Shown: positions 23,547-36,232 of the stretch, in pieces
How positions within the stretch are numbered: position 1 is the first letter of the stretch
How the letters are laid out: each line of letters opens with the position of its first letter
Source: Escherichia coli
GTDB taxonomy: Bacteria; Pseudomonadota; Gammaproteobacteria; Enterobacterales; Enterobacteriaceae
DNA length: 64,000 nt
NCBI RefSeq assembly: GCF_036503815.1
Contig: NZ_AP027764.1
Location: forward strand, 4,898,001 to 4,962,000
Direction of reading: 5' to 3'
Program-made: the position numbers and the translations under genes
Notes under the pieces: generated by a model
Told to the model about the DNA's origin: nothing
The model's database searches: none
Seen by the model: only the letters and a program-made list of their open reading frames with translations

Positions 23547-24386
23547 GTGGATACGGAATTGTTAAAAACTTTCCTGGAAGTTAGCCGAACGCGTCACTTT
23601 GGTCGAGCAGCTGAATCGCTCTATCTGACCCAGTCAGCAGTGAGCTTTCGAATCAGACAACTGGAAAATCAACTGGGTGTGAACCTTTTCACCCGCCACA
23701 GAAACAATATCCGTTTAACCGCTGCCGGTGAAAAACTACTGCCTTACGCAGAAACGCTCATGAGCACCTGGCAGGCCGCCCGTAAGGAGGTGGCGCATAC
23801 CTCACGACATAACGAGTTTTCTATCGGTGCCAGCGCCTCGTTGTGGGAATGTATGCTTAATCAGTGGCTGGGACGCTTGTATCAAAATCAGGATGCCCAT
23901 ACAGGTTTACAGTTCGAAGCGCGAATTGCCCAACGGCAGTCTCTGGTAAAACAGCTGCATGAACGCCAGCTTGATCTTCTTATTACTACTGAAGCACCCA
24001 AAATGGACGAATTTAGCAGTCAGTTGTTGGGGTATTTCACTTTAGCGCTTTATACCAGTGCCCCTTCTAAACTAAAGGGAGATCTAAACTATCTGCGATT
24101 AGAGTGGGGGCCAGATTTTCAACAGCATGAGGCAGGTTTGATCGGTGCTGACGAAGTTCCCATTCTGACAACGAGTTCAGCTGAACTGGCACAGCAACAG
24201 ATTGCGATGCTTAATGGTTGCACCTGGCTACCAGTCAGCTGGGCGCGTAAAAAAGGCGGTCTGCATACCGTTGTCGATAGCACAACACTTTCACGGCCGC
24301 TTTATGCTATATGGCTGCAAAATAGCGATAAAAATGCGTTGATTCGTGATCTATTGAAAATTAACGTGCTGGATGAAGTGTATTAA
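23547..24386 (+). CDS. hdfR: LysR-family regulator HdfR
   Basis: DNA-binding regulator described as a repressor of flhDC (flagella) and activator of gltBD in E. coli, controlled by H-NS. The 279-residue protein starts at GTG (GCGGAG 7 bases upstream) with a helix-turn-helix at about 16-40 ([20 protein letters not shown]) followed by the LysR effector domain. Divergent from maoP and convergent with the rRNA operon end. Length agrees with E. coli. Confidence 0.95.
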
Positions 24387-24443
24387 TCAAAATGACTGGC
24401 AAGGATGCCGGTGGAAGGATTTACTTCGGAGAGGGTTGGTACA

Positions 24444-24475
24444 GATAAAAAAAATCCTTAGCTTTCGCTAAGGAT
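24444..24475 (-). terminator. Terminator of the rRNA operon
   Basis: ATCCTTAGC/GCTAAGGAT stem with a 4-base loop; on the minus strand it is followed by a run of eight T. It lies just after tRNA-Trp and ends the rrn transcript. Confidence 0.85.
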
Positions 24476-24481
24476 GATTTC

Positions 24482-24557
24482 TGGCAGGGGCGGAGAGACT
24501 CGAACTCCCAACACCCGGTTTTGGAGACCGGTGCTCTACCAATTGAACTACGCCCCT
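24482..24557 (-). tRNA. trpT: tRNA-Trp (CCA anticodon)
   Basis: 76-nt tRNA including encoded CCA. Acceptor stem AGGGGCG pairs with CGCCCCT; the anticodon loop is CTCCAAA, anticodon CCA; T-loop GTTCGAGTC. Last gene of the rRNA operon. Confidence 0.98.
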
Positions 24558-24565
24558 AATTAGGG

Positions 24566-24642
24566 TGGCGGAACGGACGGGACTCGAACCCGCGACCCCC
24601 TGCGTGACAGGCAGGTATTCTAACCGACTGAACTACCGCTCC
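24566..24642 (-). tRNA. aspT: tRNA-Asp (GTC anticodon)
   Basis: 77-nt tRNA with encoded CCA. Acceptor stem GGAGCGG pairs with CCGTTCC; the anticodon loop is CTGTCAC, anticodon GTC. It follows 5S rRNA in the same transcript, as in E. coli rrnC. Confidence 0.98.
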
Positions 24643-24694
24643 ACCGAATTCTTTTACAACCACCGGTTTTATGACCGGCTTACTGCTTAATTTG

Positions 24695-24814
24695 ATGCCT
24701 GGCAGTTCCCTACTCTCGCATGGGGAGACCCCACACTACCATCGGCGCTACGGCGTTTCACTTCTGAGTTCGGCATGGGGTCAGGTGGGACCACCGCGCT
24801 AAGGCCGCCAGGCA
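24695..24814 (-). rRNA. rrfC: 5S rRNA
   Basis: 120-nt gene whose ends (TGCCTGGCGGCC... and ...GGGAACTGCCAGGCAT) pair as the terminal stem of E. coli 5S. The interior (GAACTCAGAAGTGAAACGCC) is the standard loop C region. Confidence 0.97.
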
Positions 24815-24907
24815 AATTCTGTTTCATCAGACCGCTTCTGCGTTCTGATTTAATCTGTATCAGGCTGAAAATCTTCTCTCAATCCGCCAAAACACCTTCG
24901 GCGTTGT

Positions 24908-27812
<2,905 letters not shown>

Positions 27813-28006
27813 TCACAACCCGAAGATGTTTCTTGCGATTCATCATCGTGTTGCGAAAATTTGAGAGACTCACGAACAACTTTCTTTGTTCAGTGTTTCA
27901 ATTTTCAGCTTGATCCAGATTTTTAAAGAGCAAATATCTTAAACATGACTCGTAAGTCATCTTTAACGATACTGAGGTCGGTGACTTTCACTCACAAACC
28001 AGCAAG

Positions 28007-28082
28007 TGGCGTCCCCTAGGGGATTCGAACCCCTGTTACCGCCGTGAAAGGGCGGTGTCCTGGGCCTCTAGACGAAGGGGAC
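28007..28082 (-). tRNA. gltU: tRNA-Glu (TTC anticodon) in the 16S-23S spacer
   Basis: 76-nt tRNA with encoded CCA; acceptor GTCCCCT, anticodon loop CTTTCAC, anticodon TTC. A single tRNA-Glu spacer (instead of Ile-Ala) is the rrnB/C/E/G type. Confidence 0.98.
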
Positions 28083-28167
28083 GTATCAGTCTGCTTCGCA
28101 AGACGCCTTGCTTTTCACTTTCTATCAGACAATCTGTGTGAGCACTGCAAAGCACAGTTCTTTAAGG

Positions 28168-29709
<1,542 letters not shown>

Positions 29710-30188
29710 AAAAGTTTGATGCTCAAAGAATTAAACTTCGTAATGAATTACGTGTTCACTCTTGAGACTTGGTATTCATTTTTCGTCTTGCGACGTTAAG
29801 AATCCGTATCTTCGAGTGCCCACACAGATTGTCTGATAAATTGTTAAAGAGCAGTTCCGCTTCGCTTTTTCTCAGCGGCGCGGGGTGTGCATAATACGCT
29901 TTCCCGCTTCAGAGTCAAGCATTTTTTTGCTTTTCTCTGTCGAGATTCTCAGGAGAATCTCGCTGACCCGGCGGCGTGTTTGCCGTTGTTCCGTGTCAGT
30001 GGTGGCGCATTATAGGGAGTTATTCCGGCCTGACAAGAGGAAATTTAAAATAATTTTCCGACCGCGCATTTTTTCAGCAAAAGCCCCGTTAATGTGCCAT
30101 AAAACAAGCAATTTGCCGTTTTTGCAACCGTAATCACACTTCCTGGTGGCATACTAAGGAGGAATAAAAAGAAAAAGGAAGATTAGTA
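29710..30188 (-). promoter_or_regulatory. rrn P1/P2 promoters, leader and antitermination region
   Basis: No protein gene in these 479 bases. P1: TTGTCA (30031-30036), 16-base spacer, TATAAT (30009-30014), with an A/T-rich UP element and Fis-type region up to about 30080. P2: TTGACT (29913-29918), 16-base spacer, TATTAT (29891-29896). A GC-rich discriminator typical of stringent control follows P1. A perfect palindrome CGAGATTCTC/GAGAATCTCG at 29941-29962 lies between P1 and P2. The boxA-like TGCTCTTTAACA lies at about 29842-29853 before 16S. Confidence 0.93.
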
Positions 30189-30881
30189 ATGCCTTTAAGC
30201 GCACAACAGTTAGCTGCACAGAAAAACCTTTCGTATGTTCTGGCTGAGAAGCTGGCGCAACGGATCTTAAAAGGTGAATATGAACCCGGCACCATTTTGC
30301 CTGGTGAGATTGAGCTGGGCGAGCAATTTGGAGTGAGTCGTACAGCGGTACGCGAAGCGGTTAAAACGTTAACGGCAAAAGGGATGGTTTTACCGCGACC
30401 ACGAATTGGTACCCGGGTCATGCCACAATCAAACTGGAATTTTCTTGATCAGGAATTGCTTACCTGGTGGATGACAGAAGAGAACTTTCATCAGGTCATC
30501 GATCACTTTCTGGTTATGCGTATCTGTCTGGAGCCGCAAGCTTGCCTACTGGCTGCAACGGTTGGCACCGCGGAACAGAAGGCGCATCTCAATACGTTAA
30601 TGGCCGAAATGGTGGCATTAAAAGAGAACTTTCGCCGTGAACGCTGGATTGAGGTCGATATGGCCTGGCATGAGCATATCTATGAAATGAGCGCCAATCC
30701 GTTTTTGACCTCATTCGCCTCGCTCTTCCATTCGGTTTATCACACTTACTTCACGTCAATTACCAGCGACACAGTGATAAAGCTGGATCTGCACCAGGCG
30801 ATTGTTGATGCGATTATCCAAAGCGATGGCGACGCGGCATTTAAAGCTTGTCAGGCGCTGCTACGCTCACCTGATAAGTGA
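30189..30881 (+). CDS. yieP: GntR/FadR-family transcriptional regulator YieP
   Basis: 230-residue regulator with an N-terminal winged helix (FGVSRTAVREAVKTLTAKGM near 49-68) and a C-terminal FCD all-helical ligand domain (LVMRICLEPQACLLAA, AWHEHIYEMSANPF with the metal-binding His pair). Its physiological target is poorly known; it lies 22 bases before hsrA on the same strand and could be co-transcribed with it. Same length as E. coli YieP. Confidence 0.94.
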   Translation: MPLSAQQLAAQKNLSYVLAEKLAQRILKGEYEPGTILPGEIELGEQFGVSRTAVREAVKTLTAKGMVLPRPRIGTRVMPQSNWNFLDQELLTWWMTEENFHQVIDHFLVMRICLEPQACLLAATVGTAEQKAHLNTLMAEMVALKENFRRERWIEVDMAWHEHIYEMSANPFLTSFASLFHSVYHTYFTSITSDTVIKLDLHQAIVDAIIQSDGDAAFKACQALLRSPDK

Positions 30882-30903
30882 CACCCCGATAACAGGACAT
30901 TGA

Positions 30904-32331
30904 ATGAGCGATAAAAAGAAGCGCAGTATGGCGGGTTTGCCGTGGATCGCGGCGATGGCCTTCTTCATGCAGGCACTTGATGCCACTATTCTGAATACCG
31001 CCTTACCCGCAATCGCTCATAGTCTTAATCGTTCTCCTCTCGCGATGCAATCAGCCATCATCAGTTACACGCTGACGGTGGCGATGCTTATTCCGGTAAG
31101 CGGATGGCTAGCCGATCGCTTCGGTACGCGTCGCATATTTACCCTTGCCGTGAGTCTGTTCACATTGGGTTCTCTGGCCTGCGCACTTTCTAACTCGCTA
31201 CCACAGCTGGTTGTCTTCCGGGTTATTCAGGGGATAGGTGGCGCAATGATGATGCCTGTTGCTCGGCTGGCCTTACTGCGTGCTTATCCTCGTAATGAGC
31301 TTCTTCCTGTATTGAATTTTGTCGCCATGCCGGGTCTGGTGGGGCCAATTTTAGGCCCCGTACTTGGCGGCGTGCTGGTCACCTGGGCAACCTGGCACTG
31401 GATATTTTTAATCAATATCCCCATAGGTATTGCCGGCCTTCTTTACGCGCGCAAACATATGCCCAATTTCACCACCGCACGACGCAGATTCGATATCACT
31501 GGCTTTTTGCTGTTTGGCCTCAGCCTTGTTCTCTTCTCAAGCGGAATAGAGCTATTCGGTGAAAAGATTGTCGCCAGTTGGATTGCCTTGACGGTAATTG
31601 TCACCAGCATCGGGTTACTGCTTATCTATATTCTCCATGCACGACGCACGCTAAACCCATTAATTTCATTAGATTTATTTAAAACCCGCACTTTCTCGAT
31701 CGGTATAGTAGGCAATATTGCAACCCGTCTGGGGACCGGCTGTGTACCGTTCCTTATGCCATTGATGTTACAGGTAGGATTTGGTTATCAGGCGTTTATT
31801 GCCGGCTGTATGATGGCACCGACAGCGTTAGGTTCCATTATTGCAAAATCGATGGTTACCCAAGTCTTACGTCGTCTGGGCTATCGCCATACGTTAGTGG
31901 GGATCACGGTAATTATTGGGCTAATGATCGCTCAGTTCTCTTTGCAATCACCAGCAATGGCGATATGGATGCTGATCTTGCCGTTATTTATATTAGGGAT
32001 GGCTATGTCGACGCAATTTACCGCGATGAATACCATCACACTTGCCGATCTGACCGATGACAACGCCAGCAGCGGTAACAGTGTTCTGGCGGTCACGCAG
32101 CAACTGTCTATCAGTTTAGGCGTTGCTGTAAGTGCGGCCGTCCTTCGTGTTTATGAAGGGATGGAAGGCACAACGACTGTCGAACAATTCCACTATACGT
32201 TTATCACAATGGGCATTATTACTGTTGCTTCAGCAGCAATGTTCATGCTTCTGAAAACAACCGATGGTAATAATTTGATCAAAAGACAGCGTAAATCTAA
32301 GCCGAACCGCGTTCCATCAGAATCGGAGTAA
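30904..32331 (+). CDS. hsrA: MFS transporter HsrA (DHA2 type, 14 segments)
   Basis: 475-residue major-facilitator protein of the drug:H+ antiporter-2 type. MFS motif A (GWLADRFGTRR near 65-75), motif C-like PGLVGPILGPVLGG near 148-161, and about fourteen hydrophobic segments are visible. In E. coli it was linked to altered stationary-phase physiology when overexpressed; its substrate is uncertain. Its last 35 bases overlap the 3' end of rbsR on the other strand. Confidence 0.93.
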   Translation: MSDKKKRSMAGLPWIAAMAFFMQALDATILNTALPAIAHSLNRSPLAMQSAIISYTLTVAMLIPVSGWLADRFGTRRIFTLAVSLFTLGSLACALSNSLPQLVVFRVIQGIGGAMMMPVARLALLRAYPRNELLPVLNFVAMPGLVGPILGPVLGGVLVTWATWHWIFLINIPIGIAGLLYARKHMPNFTTARRRFDITGFLLFGLSLVLFSSGIELFGEKIVASWIALTVIVTSIGLLLIYILHARRTLNPLISLDLFKTRTFSIGIVGNIATRLGTGCVPFLMPLMLQVGFGYQAFIAGCMMAPTALGSIIAKSMVTQVLRRLGYRHTLVGITVIIGLMIAQFSLQSPAMAIWMLILPLFILGMAMSTQFTAMNTITLADLTDDNASSGNSVLAVTQQLSISLGVAVSAAVLRVYEGMEGTTTVEQFHYTFITMGIITVASAAMFMLLKTTDGNNLIKRQRKSKPNRVPSESE

Positions 32332-33289
32332 GTTGTAATCGTTGTTGCTGAAGGGTCGGCTGGGTTATCCGATGGATGAGTACATCAATCGCCAGCTCCC
32401 CCAGTTCATCTTTCGGTTGATGGATAGTGGTTAATGGTGGCGTCATAAAGCTTGCCAGTTCGATATCGTCATAGCCAATCACCGCGATATCCTGCGGAAC
32501 CTGTAACTCTGCCTGATATAGCGCCTGGTAAACGCCAACAGCCATAGCGTCATTTCCGGTAAAGACGGCCTGAGGACGCAGCGGATGTGATAACAGTTGG
32601 CGCATAGCGTCAAACCCGCCGTTAAATTCAAAATCACCAGTGACTTCATAGCCATCAGGAATGTTGAGACCCGCACGTTTCATCGCCGCCCGATAACCTT
32701 CCAACCGCAGGCGCGCCGGAGTTTTATCCAGCGGGCCGGTAATACAGGCGATACGGGTATGACCTTTATCGATCAGATATTGCGTTGCTAAGTCTCCGCC
32801 CAGCAACGAGTTATCCTGTATAAGATCGCTGTCGCCATCGAACGGTGCCCAGTCCATCATCACGGTAGGCACTGTCGGATAACGTTGCATGATTTCACGC
32901 GAAGGCTGATGCGTTTCGGTGCACAGTAACAGCAAGCCATCAACGCGTTTTTGCATCAGCGTTTCCAGATTGCGATTCATCCGCTGTTCATCGCCTTCGG
33001 TATTGCAAAGGACAAGACTATAACCGCGTTCGAAGCAGCTGCGTTCAACGCCACGCACCAGTTCAGAATAAAAAGGATTGGTACTGGCAGTAATCAACAT
33101 GCCAATGGTTCGAGTCTGATTGAGCTTGAGGCTACGCGCCAGAGCTGATGGCGCGTAATTGAGTTCTTTAATCGCCGCTTCAACTTTGGCGGTAATCGCT
33201 TCACTGACGAAGCGATCTTTATTGATAACGTGAGAAACTGTTGAGGTAGAAACGCCCGCCAGGCGGGCAACATCTTTCATTGTAGCCAA
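32297..33289 (-). CDS. rbsR: Ribose operon repressor RbsR
   Basis: LacI-family repressor of rbsDACBKR, released by ribose. The 330-residue protein has the N-terminal helix-turn-helix (MATMKDVARLAGVSTSTVSHVINK), the hinge helix (SALARSLK) and a periplasmic-binding-like core. It starts 3 bases after the rbsK stop as the last gene of the operon. Its 3' end overlaps hsrA by 35 bases in antisense. Same length as E. coli. Confidence 0.97.
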   Translation of the reverse strand: MATMKDVARLAGVSTSTVSHVINKDRFVSEAITAKVEAAIKELNYAPSALARSLKLNQTRTIGMLITASTNPFYSELVRGVERSCFERGYSLVLCNTEGDEQRMNRNLETLMQKRVDGLLLLCTETHQPSREIMQRYPTVPTVMMDWAPFDGDSDLIQDNSLLGGDLATQYLIDKGHTRIACITGPLDKTPARLRLEGYRAAMKRAGLNIPDGYEVTGDFEFNGGFDAMRQLLSHPLRPQAVFTGNDAMAVGVYQALYQAELQVPQDIAVIGYDDIELASFMTPPLTTIHQPKDELGELAIDVLIHRITQPTLQQQRLQLTPILMERGSA

Positions 33290-33292
33290 GCG

Positions 33293-34222
33293 TCACCTCT
33301 GCCTGTCTAAAAATGCGTCGATCTCTTCACGCCACGGTACGGAAGGTTGTGCGCCTTTACGTGTTACGGCAATCGCAGCGGCGGCATGGGCAAAACGAAT
33401 CGCCTCTGGCAATGTTTTTTCTTCCAGCAACGCCGTGATTAACGCGCCGTTAAAAGTATCTCCGGCAGCAATGGTATCGACAGCCTGCACCCGGAATCCA
33501 GGAACGCGCTGACCTTCACCATTCACGCTAGCCCATACACCACGACTTCCTAAAGTAATCAGTACAGTACGGATACCTTTTTCATGCAGTACCTGCGCCG
33601 CTTTCGCTGCATCTTCATCATTTTCAACGCGAATACCGGTGAGCTTTTCTGCTTCCGTTTCGTTTGGCGTAATAATGTCCACCAGTGCCAGCAGTTCGTC
33701 AGGAAGTTCGCGAGCCGGAGCCGGGTTAAGCGCAACGATAGTCTTATTTTGATGGGCGATTTTCGCCGCTGCCATCACACTTTCGAGTGGTGATTCCAGC
33801 TGCATTAATAATGCCGATGCGTTAGCAATACGCTCACGTTGCGCCTCCACCAGCGCAGGGGAAAGGGCTGCGTTAGCGCCGGCATGAATACCAATGACAT
33901 TCTCACCTTCGCCATTAACAAAAATCAGCGCCACACCTGTTGATTCGCCTTTGATCACGCTCACCGGAGAAATATCGATGTTATCAGTGGCGAGCTGCTG
34001 GCGAACGCTTTCACCAATGCTGTCATCACCCGTACAGGCAATAAACGCGATATTCGCACCGCTACGCCCTGCAGCCACAGCCTGATTCGCGCCTTTGCCG
34101 CCAAATGCAACCTGATAGTGGTTACCGGTTACGGTTTCGCCTGGAGTAGGAAAAGATTGAAGATTAAGAATGTGGTCAGCATTAATGCTGCCAAGAACAA
34201 CGAGGCTGCCTGCGTTTTGCAT
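33293..34222 (-). CDS. rbsK: Ribokinase
   Basis: Phosphorylates D-ribose to ribose-5-phosphate. The 309-residue PfkB-family kinase has the N-terminal signature (GGKGANQAVAAGRSGA near 42-57) and the C-terminal DTIAAGDTFNGAL with catalytic Asp near 255. I use the start MQNAGSLVVLG; the frame extends nine codons further but these would cross the rbsB-rbsK hairpin. Length matches E. coli RbsK. Confidence 0.98.
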   Translation of the reverse strand: MQNAGSLVVLGSINADHILNLQSFPTPGETVTGNHYQVAFGGKGANQAVAAGRSGANIAFIACTGDDSIGESVRQQLATDNIDISPVSVIKGESTGVALIFVNGEGENVIGIHAGANAALSPALVEAQRERIANASALLMQLESPLESVMAAAKIAHQNKTIVALNPAPARELPDELLALVDIITPNETEAEKLTGIRVENDEDAAKAAQVLHEKGIRTVLITLGSRGVWASVNGEGQRVPGFRVQAVDTIAAGDTFNGALITALLEEKTLPEAIRFAHAAAAIAVTRKGAQPSVPWREEIDAFLDRQR

Positions 34223-34347
34223 ATTCGGGATGTCCATAAAATGCGCCACCGTGTTAGGGTGGCGCGTGCCCTGCTTTTCTTTATTTTACACGTTCATCTG
34301 TCGATGACGTATTTATGTCACCATCAGGTCATACAACCTGATTAAAA
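34223..34347 (-). ncRNA. rbsZ: rbsB 3' UTR with hairpin (RbsZ-like sRNA region)
   Basis: Between rbsB and rbsK a strong stem GCGCCACC/GGTGGCGC (about 34240-34264), followed on the minus strand by ATTTTAT, could partly terminate the transcript so that more binding protein than kinase is made. In E. coli an Hfq-bound sRNA, RbsZ, is reported from the rbsB 3' UTR. The assignment here is by position and hairpin only. Confidence 0.45.
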
Positions 34348-35238
34348 CTACTGCTTAACAACCAGTTTCAGATCAACCGGATACTTAGCCTGAACTTTCT
34401 CGCCTTTCAGCACTTTATCGGCGGTTTCGACGCCTTTCGCGCCAATCTGATCGGGTAGCTGAGCGATAGTCGCTGCTAGTTTGCCATCATTCACCGCTTT
34501 TTCGCCATCCGGTGTACCGTCAAATCCGACGACCATCACATCCGATTTACCAGCAGTTTGCAGTGCGCGCAGCGCGCCCAGCGCCATTTCATCATTCTGC
34601 GCGAACACAGCCTGAACATCCGGATGAGCGGTCAACAGGTTCTGCATTACGTTCAAACCTTTAGTGCGGTCAAAGTCCGCTGGCTGGCTGGCAAGAACAT
34701 TAAACTTGTGAGCAGCAACGGCCTGCTGGAAACCTTCGCCACGCTCACGAGCTGCGGAGGTACCGGCAATGCCTTGCAGCTCGATAACTTTGGCACCTTC
34801 ACCCGCTTTCTTCGCGATATAATCACCCGCGATTTTGCCGCCCAGTACGTTATCAGAAGCAATGTGGCTCACCACTTCACCTTTCGTGGCCTGGCGGTCA
34901 AGAGTGATAACCGGGATGTTCGCTTGGTTAGCCATCTTCACAGCATTACCCACTGCGTCGGAGTCGGTCGGGTTAATTAGCAGAATTTTGGTGCCGCGAA
35001 CGGTTAAGTCCTGCACGTTCGCCAGCTCTTTCGCCGGGTTATTCTGGGAGTCCAGCACCACCAGGTTATAGCCGAGTTTATCCGCCTCTTTCTGCGCGCC
35101 ATCTTTCAGCGATACAAAGAACGGGTTGTTAAGCGTGGAAACCACCAGCGCGATGGTGTCTTTTGCCATCGCATTCGCACTGACGGTGGCGCTTAGCGCA
35201 ACAGCGGAAACCAGGGTAGCCAGTTTTTTCATGTTCAT
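34348..35238 (-). CDS. rbsB: D-ribose periplasmic binding protein
   Basis: Periplasmic receptor for the RbsABC importer and for Trg chemotaxis. The 296-residue precursor has a signal peptide (KKLATLVSAVALSATVSANAMA, then KDTIAL) and the type I periplasmic-binding fold, with ribose ligands in NNPFF, DRQA, ARERGEG and QNDEMALGA. Start MNMKKLA is chosen; an in-frame ATG two codons earlier also exists. Confidence 0.98.
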   Translation of the reverse strand: MNMKKLATLVSAVALSATVSANAMAKDTIALVVSTLNNPFFVSLKDGAQKEADKLGYNLVVLDSQNNPAKELANVQDLTVRGTKILLINPTDSDAVGNAVKMANQANIPVITLDRQATKGEVVSHIASDNVLGGKIAGDYIAKKAGEGAKVIELQGIAGTSAARERGEGFQQAVAAHKFNVLASQPADFDRTKGLNVMQNLLTAHPDVQAVFAQNDEMALGALRALQTAGKSDVMVVGFDGTPDGEKAVNDGKLAATIAQLPDQIGAKGVETADKVLKGEKVQAKYPVDLKLVVKQ

Positions 35239-35262
35239 ATTCAAGATGTCCTGTAGTCGTTA

Positions 35263-36228
35263 TTACTGTTTTTTGTTGTCTACCAGCACCGCCAGCAAAA
35301 TCACCACCGCTTTGACGATCATCTGGTAATAGGAGGAAACACCTAACAAATTCAATCCATTATTAAGGAAGCCAAGAATTAATGCGCCGATCAACGTCCC
35401 AACAATGCGACCTTTTCCGCCCGCCAGACTCGTACCGCCCAGAACCACCGCAGCAATGGCATCCAGCTCATAGCCAGTCCCCGCCGTGGGTTGTGCGGAG
35501 GAGAGACGCGCCACTTCAATGATCCCGGCCAGCGATGCCAGCAGACCACAAAGAGAATAGACGATGATTTTGATTTTATTGACGTTGATACCAGAAAGAC
35601 GTGTAGCCGCTTCGTTGCCGCCCAGCGCGTAGATGTAACGCCCCAAACGTGTGTGATGCAGCATATACCAGGCCGCGAGGAACACAATTCCCATGATCCA
35701 GACTGGCGTTGGTACGCCCAACGGGCGACCAATACCAAACCAGCCGAACAGATCGGCGTTCTCAGTAAAGCCGGTATTCACTGGGCTCCCGTTGGTATAA
35801 ACCATGGTCACGCCGCGCAGTAAAAGCATCATAACCAGCGTAGCGATAAACGCCTGGACACGACCTTTCGCTACAATCACCCCGGTTACCGCACCAATAG
35901 CGGCACCTAACGCGAGAGCGGCAGCGACAGCCACCAGCGCATTGACTTCAATGCCGACGATAGATGCAGCCACTGCGCCAGTCAGCGCCAATAGAGAACC
36001 TACCGACAAGTCGATGCCCGACGTCAGGATCACCAGCGTCATCCCGACCGCCATAATGGCATTCACCGAGGTTTGCTGGAGAATATTGAATAAGTTATTG
36101 ATGGTGAAAAAGTTCGGGCTTAACGTCGAGACAATCGCGATCAGCACCAGCAGAGCGATAAGCGATTTCTGCTCCATCAGCCACGCTTTCGTGAAATAAC
36201 GGCGACCAGAGACAGTCTGGGTTGTCAT
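35263..36228 (-). CDS. rbsC: Ribose ABC transporter permease
   Basis: Integral membrane subunit of the ribose importer. The 321-residue protein has about ten hydrophobic segments and the family loop GGNEAATRLSGINVNKIK that contacts the ATPase. Four bases downstream of rbsA on the same strand, upstream of rbsB. Same length as E. coli RbsC. Confidence 0.98.
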   Translation of the reverse strand: MTTQTVSGRRYFTKAWLMEQKSLIALLVLIAIVSTLSPNFFTINNLFNILQQTSVNAIMAVGMTLVILTSGIDLSVGSLLALTGAVAASIVGIEVNALVAVAAALALGAAIGAVTGVIVAKGRVQAFIATLVMMLLLRGVTMVYTNGSPVNTGFTENADLFGWFGIGRPLGVPTPVWIMGIVFLAAWYMLHHTRLGRYIYALGGNEAATRLSGINVNKIKIIVYSLCGLLASLAGIIEVARLSSAQPTAGTGYELDAIAAVVLGGTSLAGGKGRIVGTLIGALILGFLNNGLNLLGVSSYYQMIVKAVVILLAVLVDNKKQ

Positions 36229-36232
36229 TTTT

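Noticed and set aside
29941..29962. Perfect palindrome between the rrn P1 and P2 promoters as a novel operator
   Set aside because: The same palindrome is part of the usual rrn P1-P2 region in E. coli as far as I recall, so I treat it as normal.
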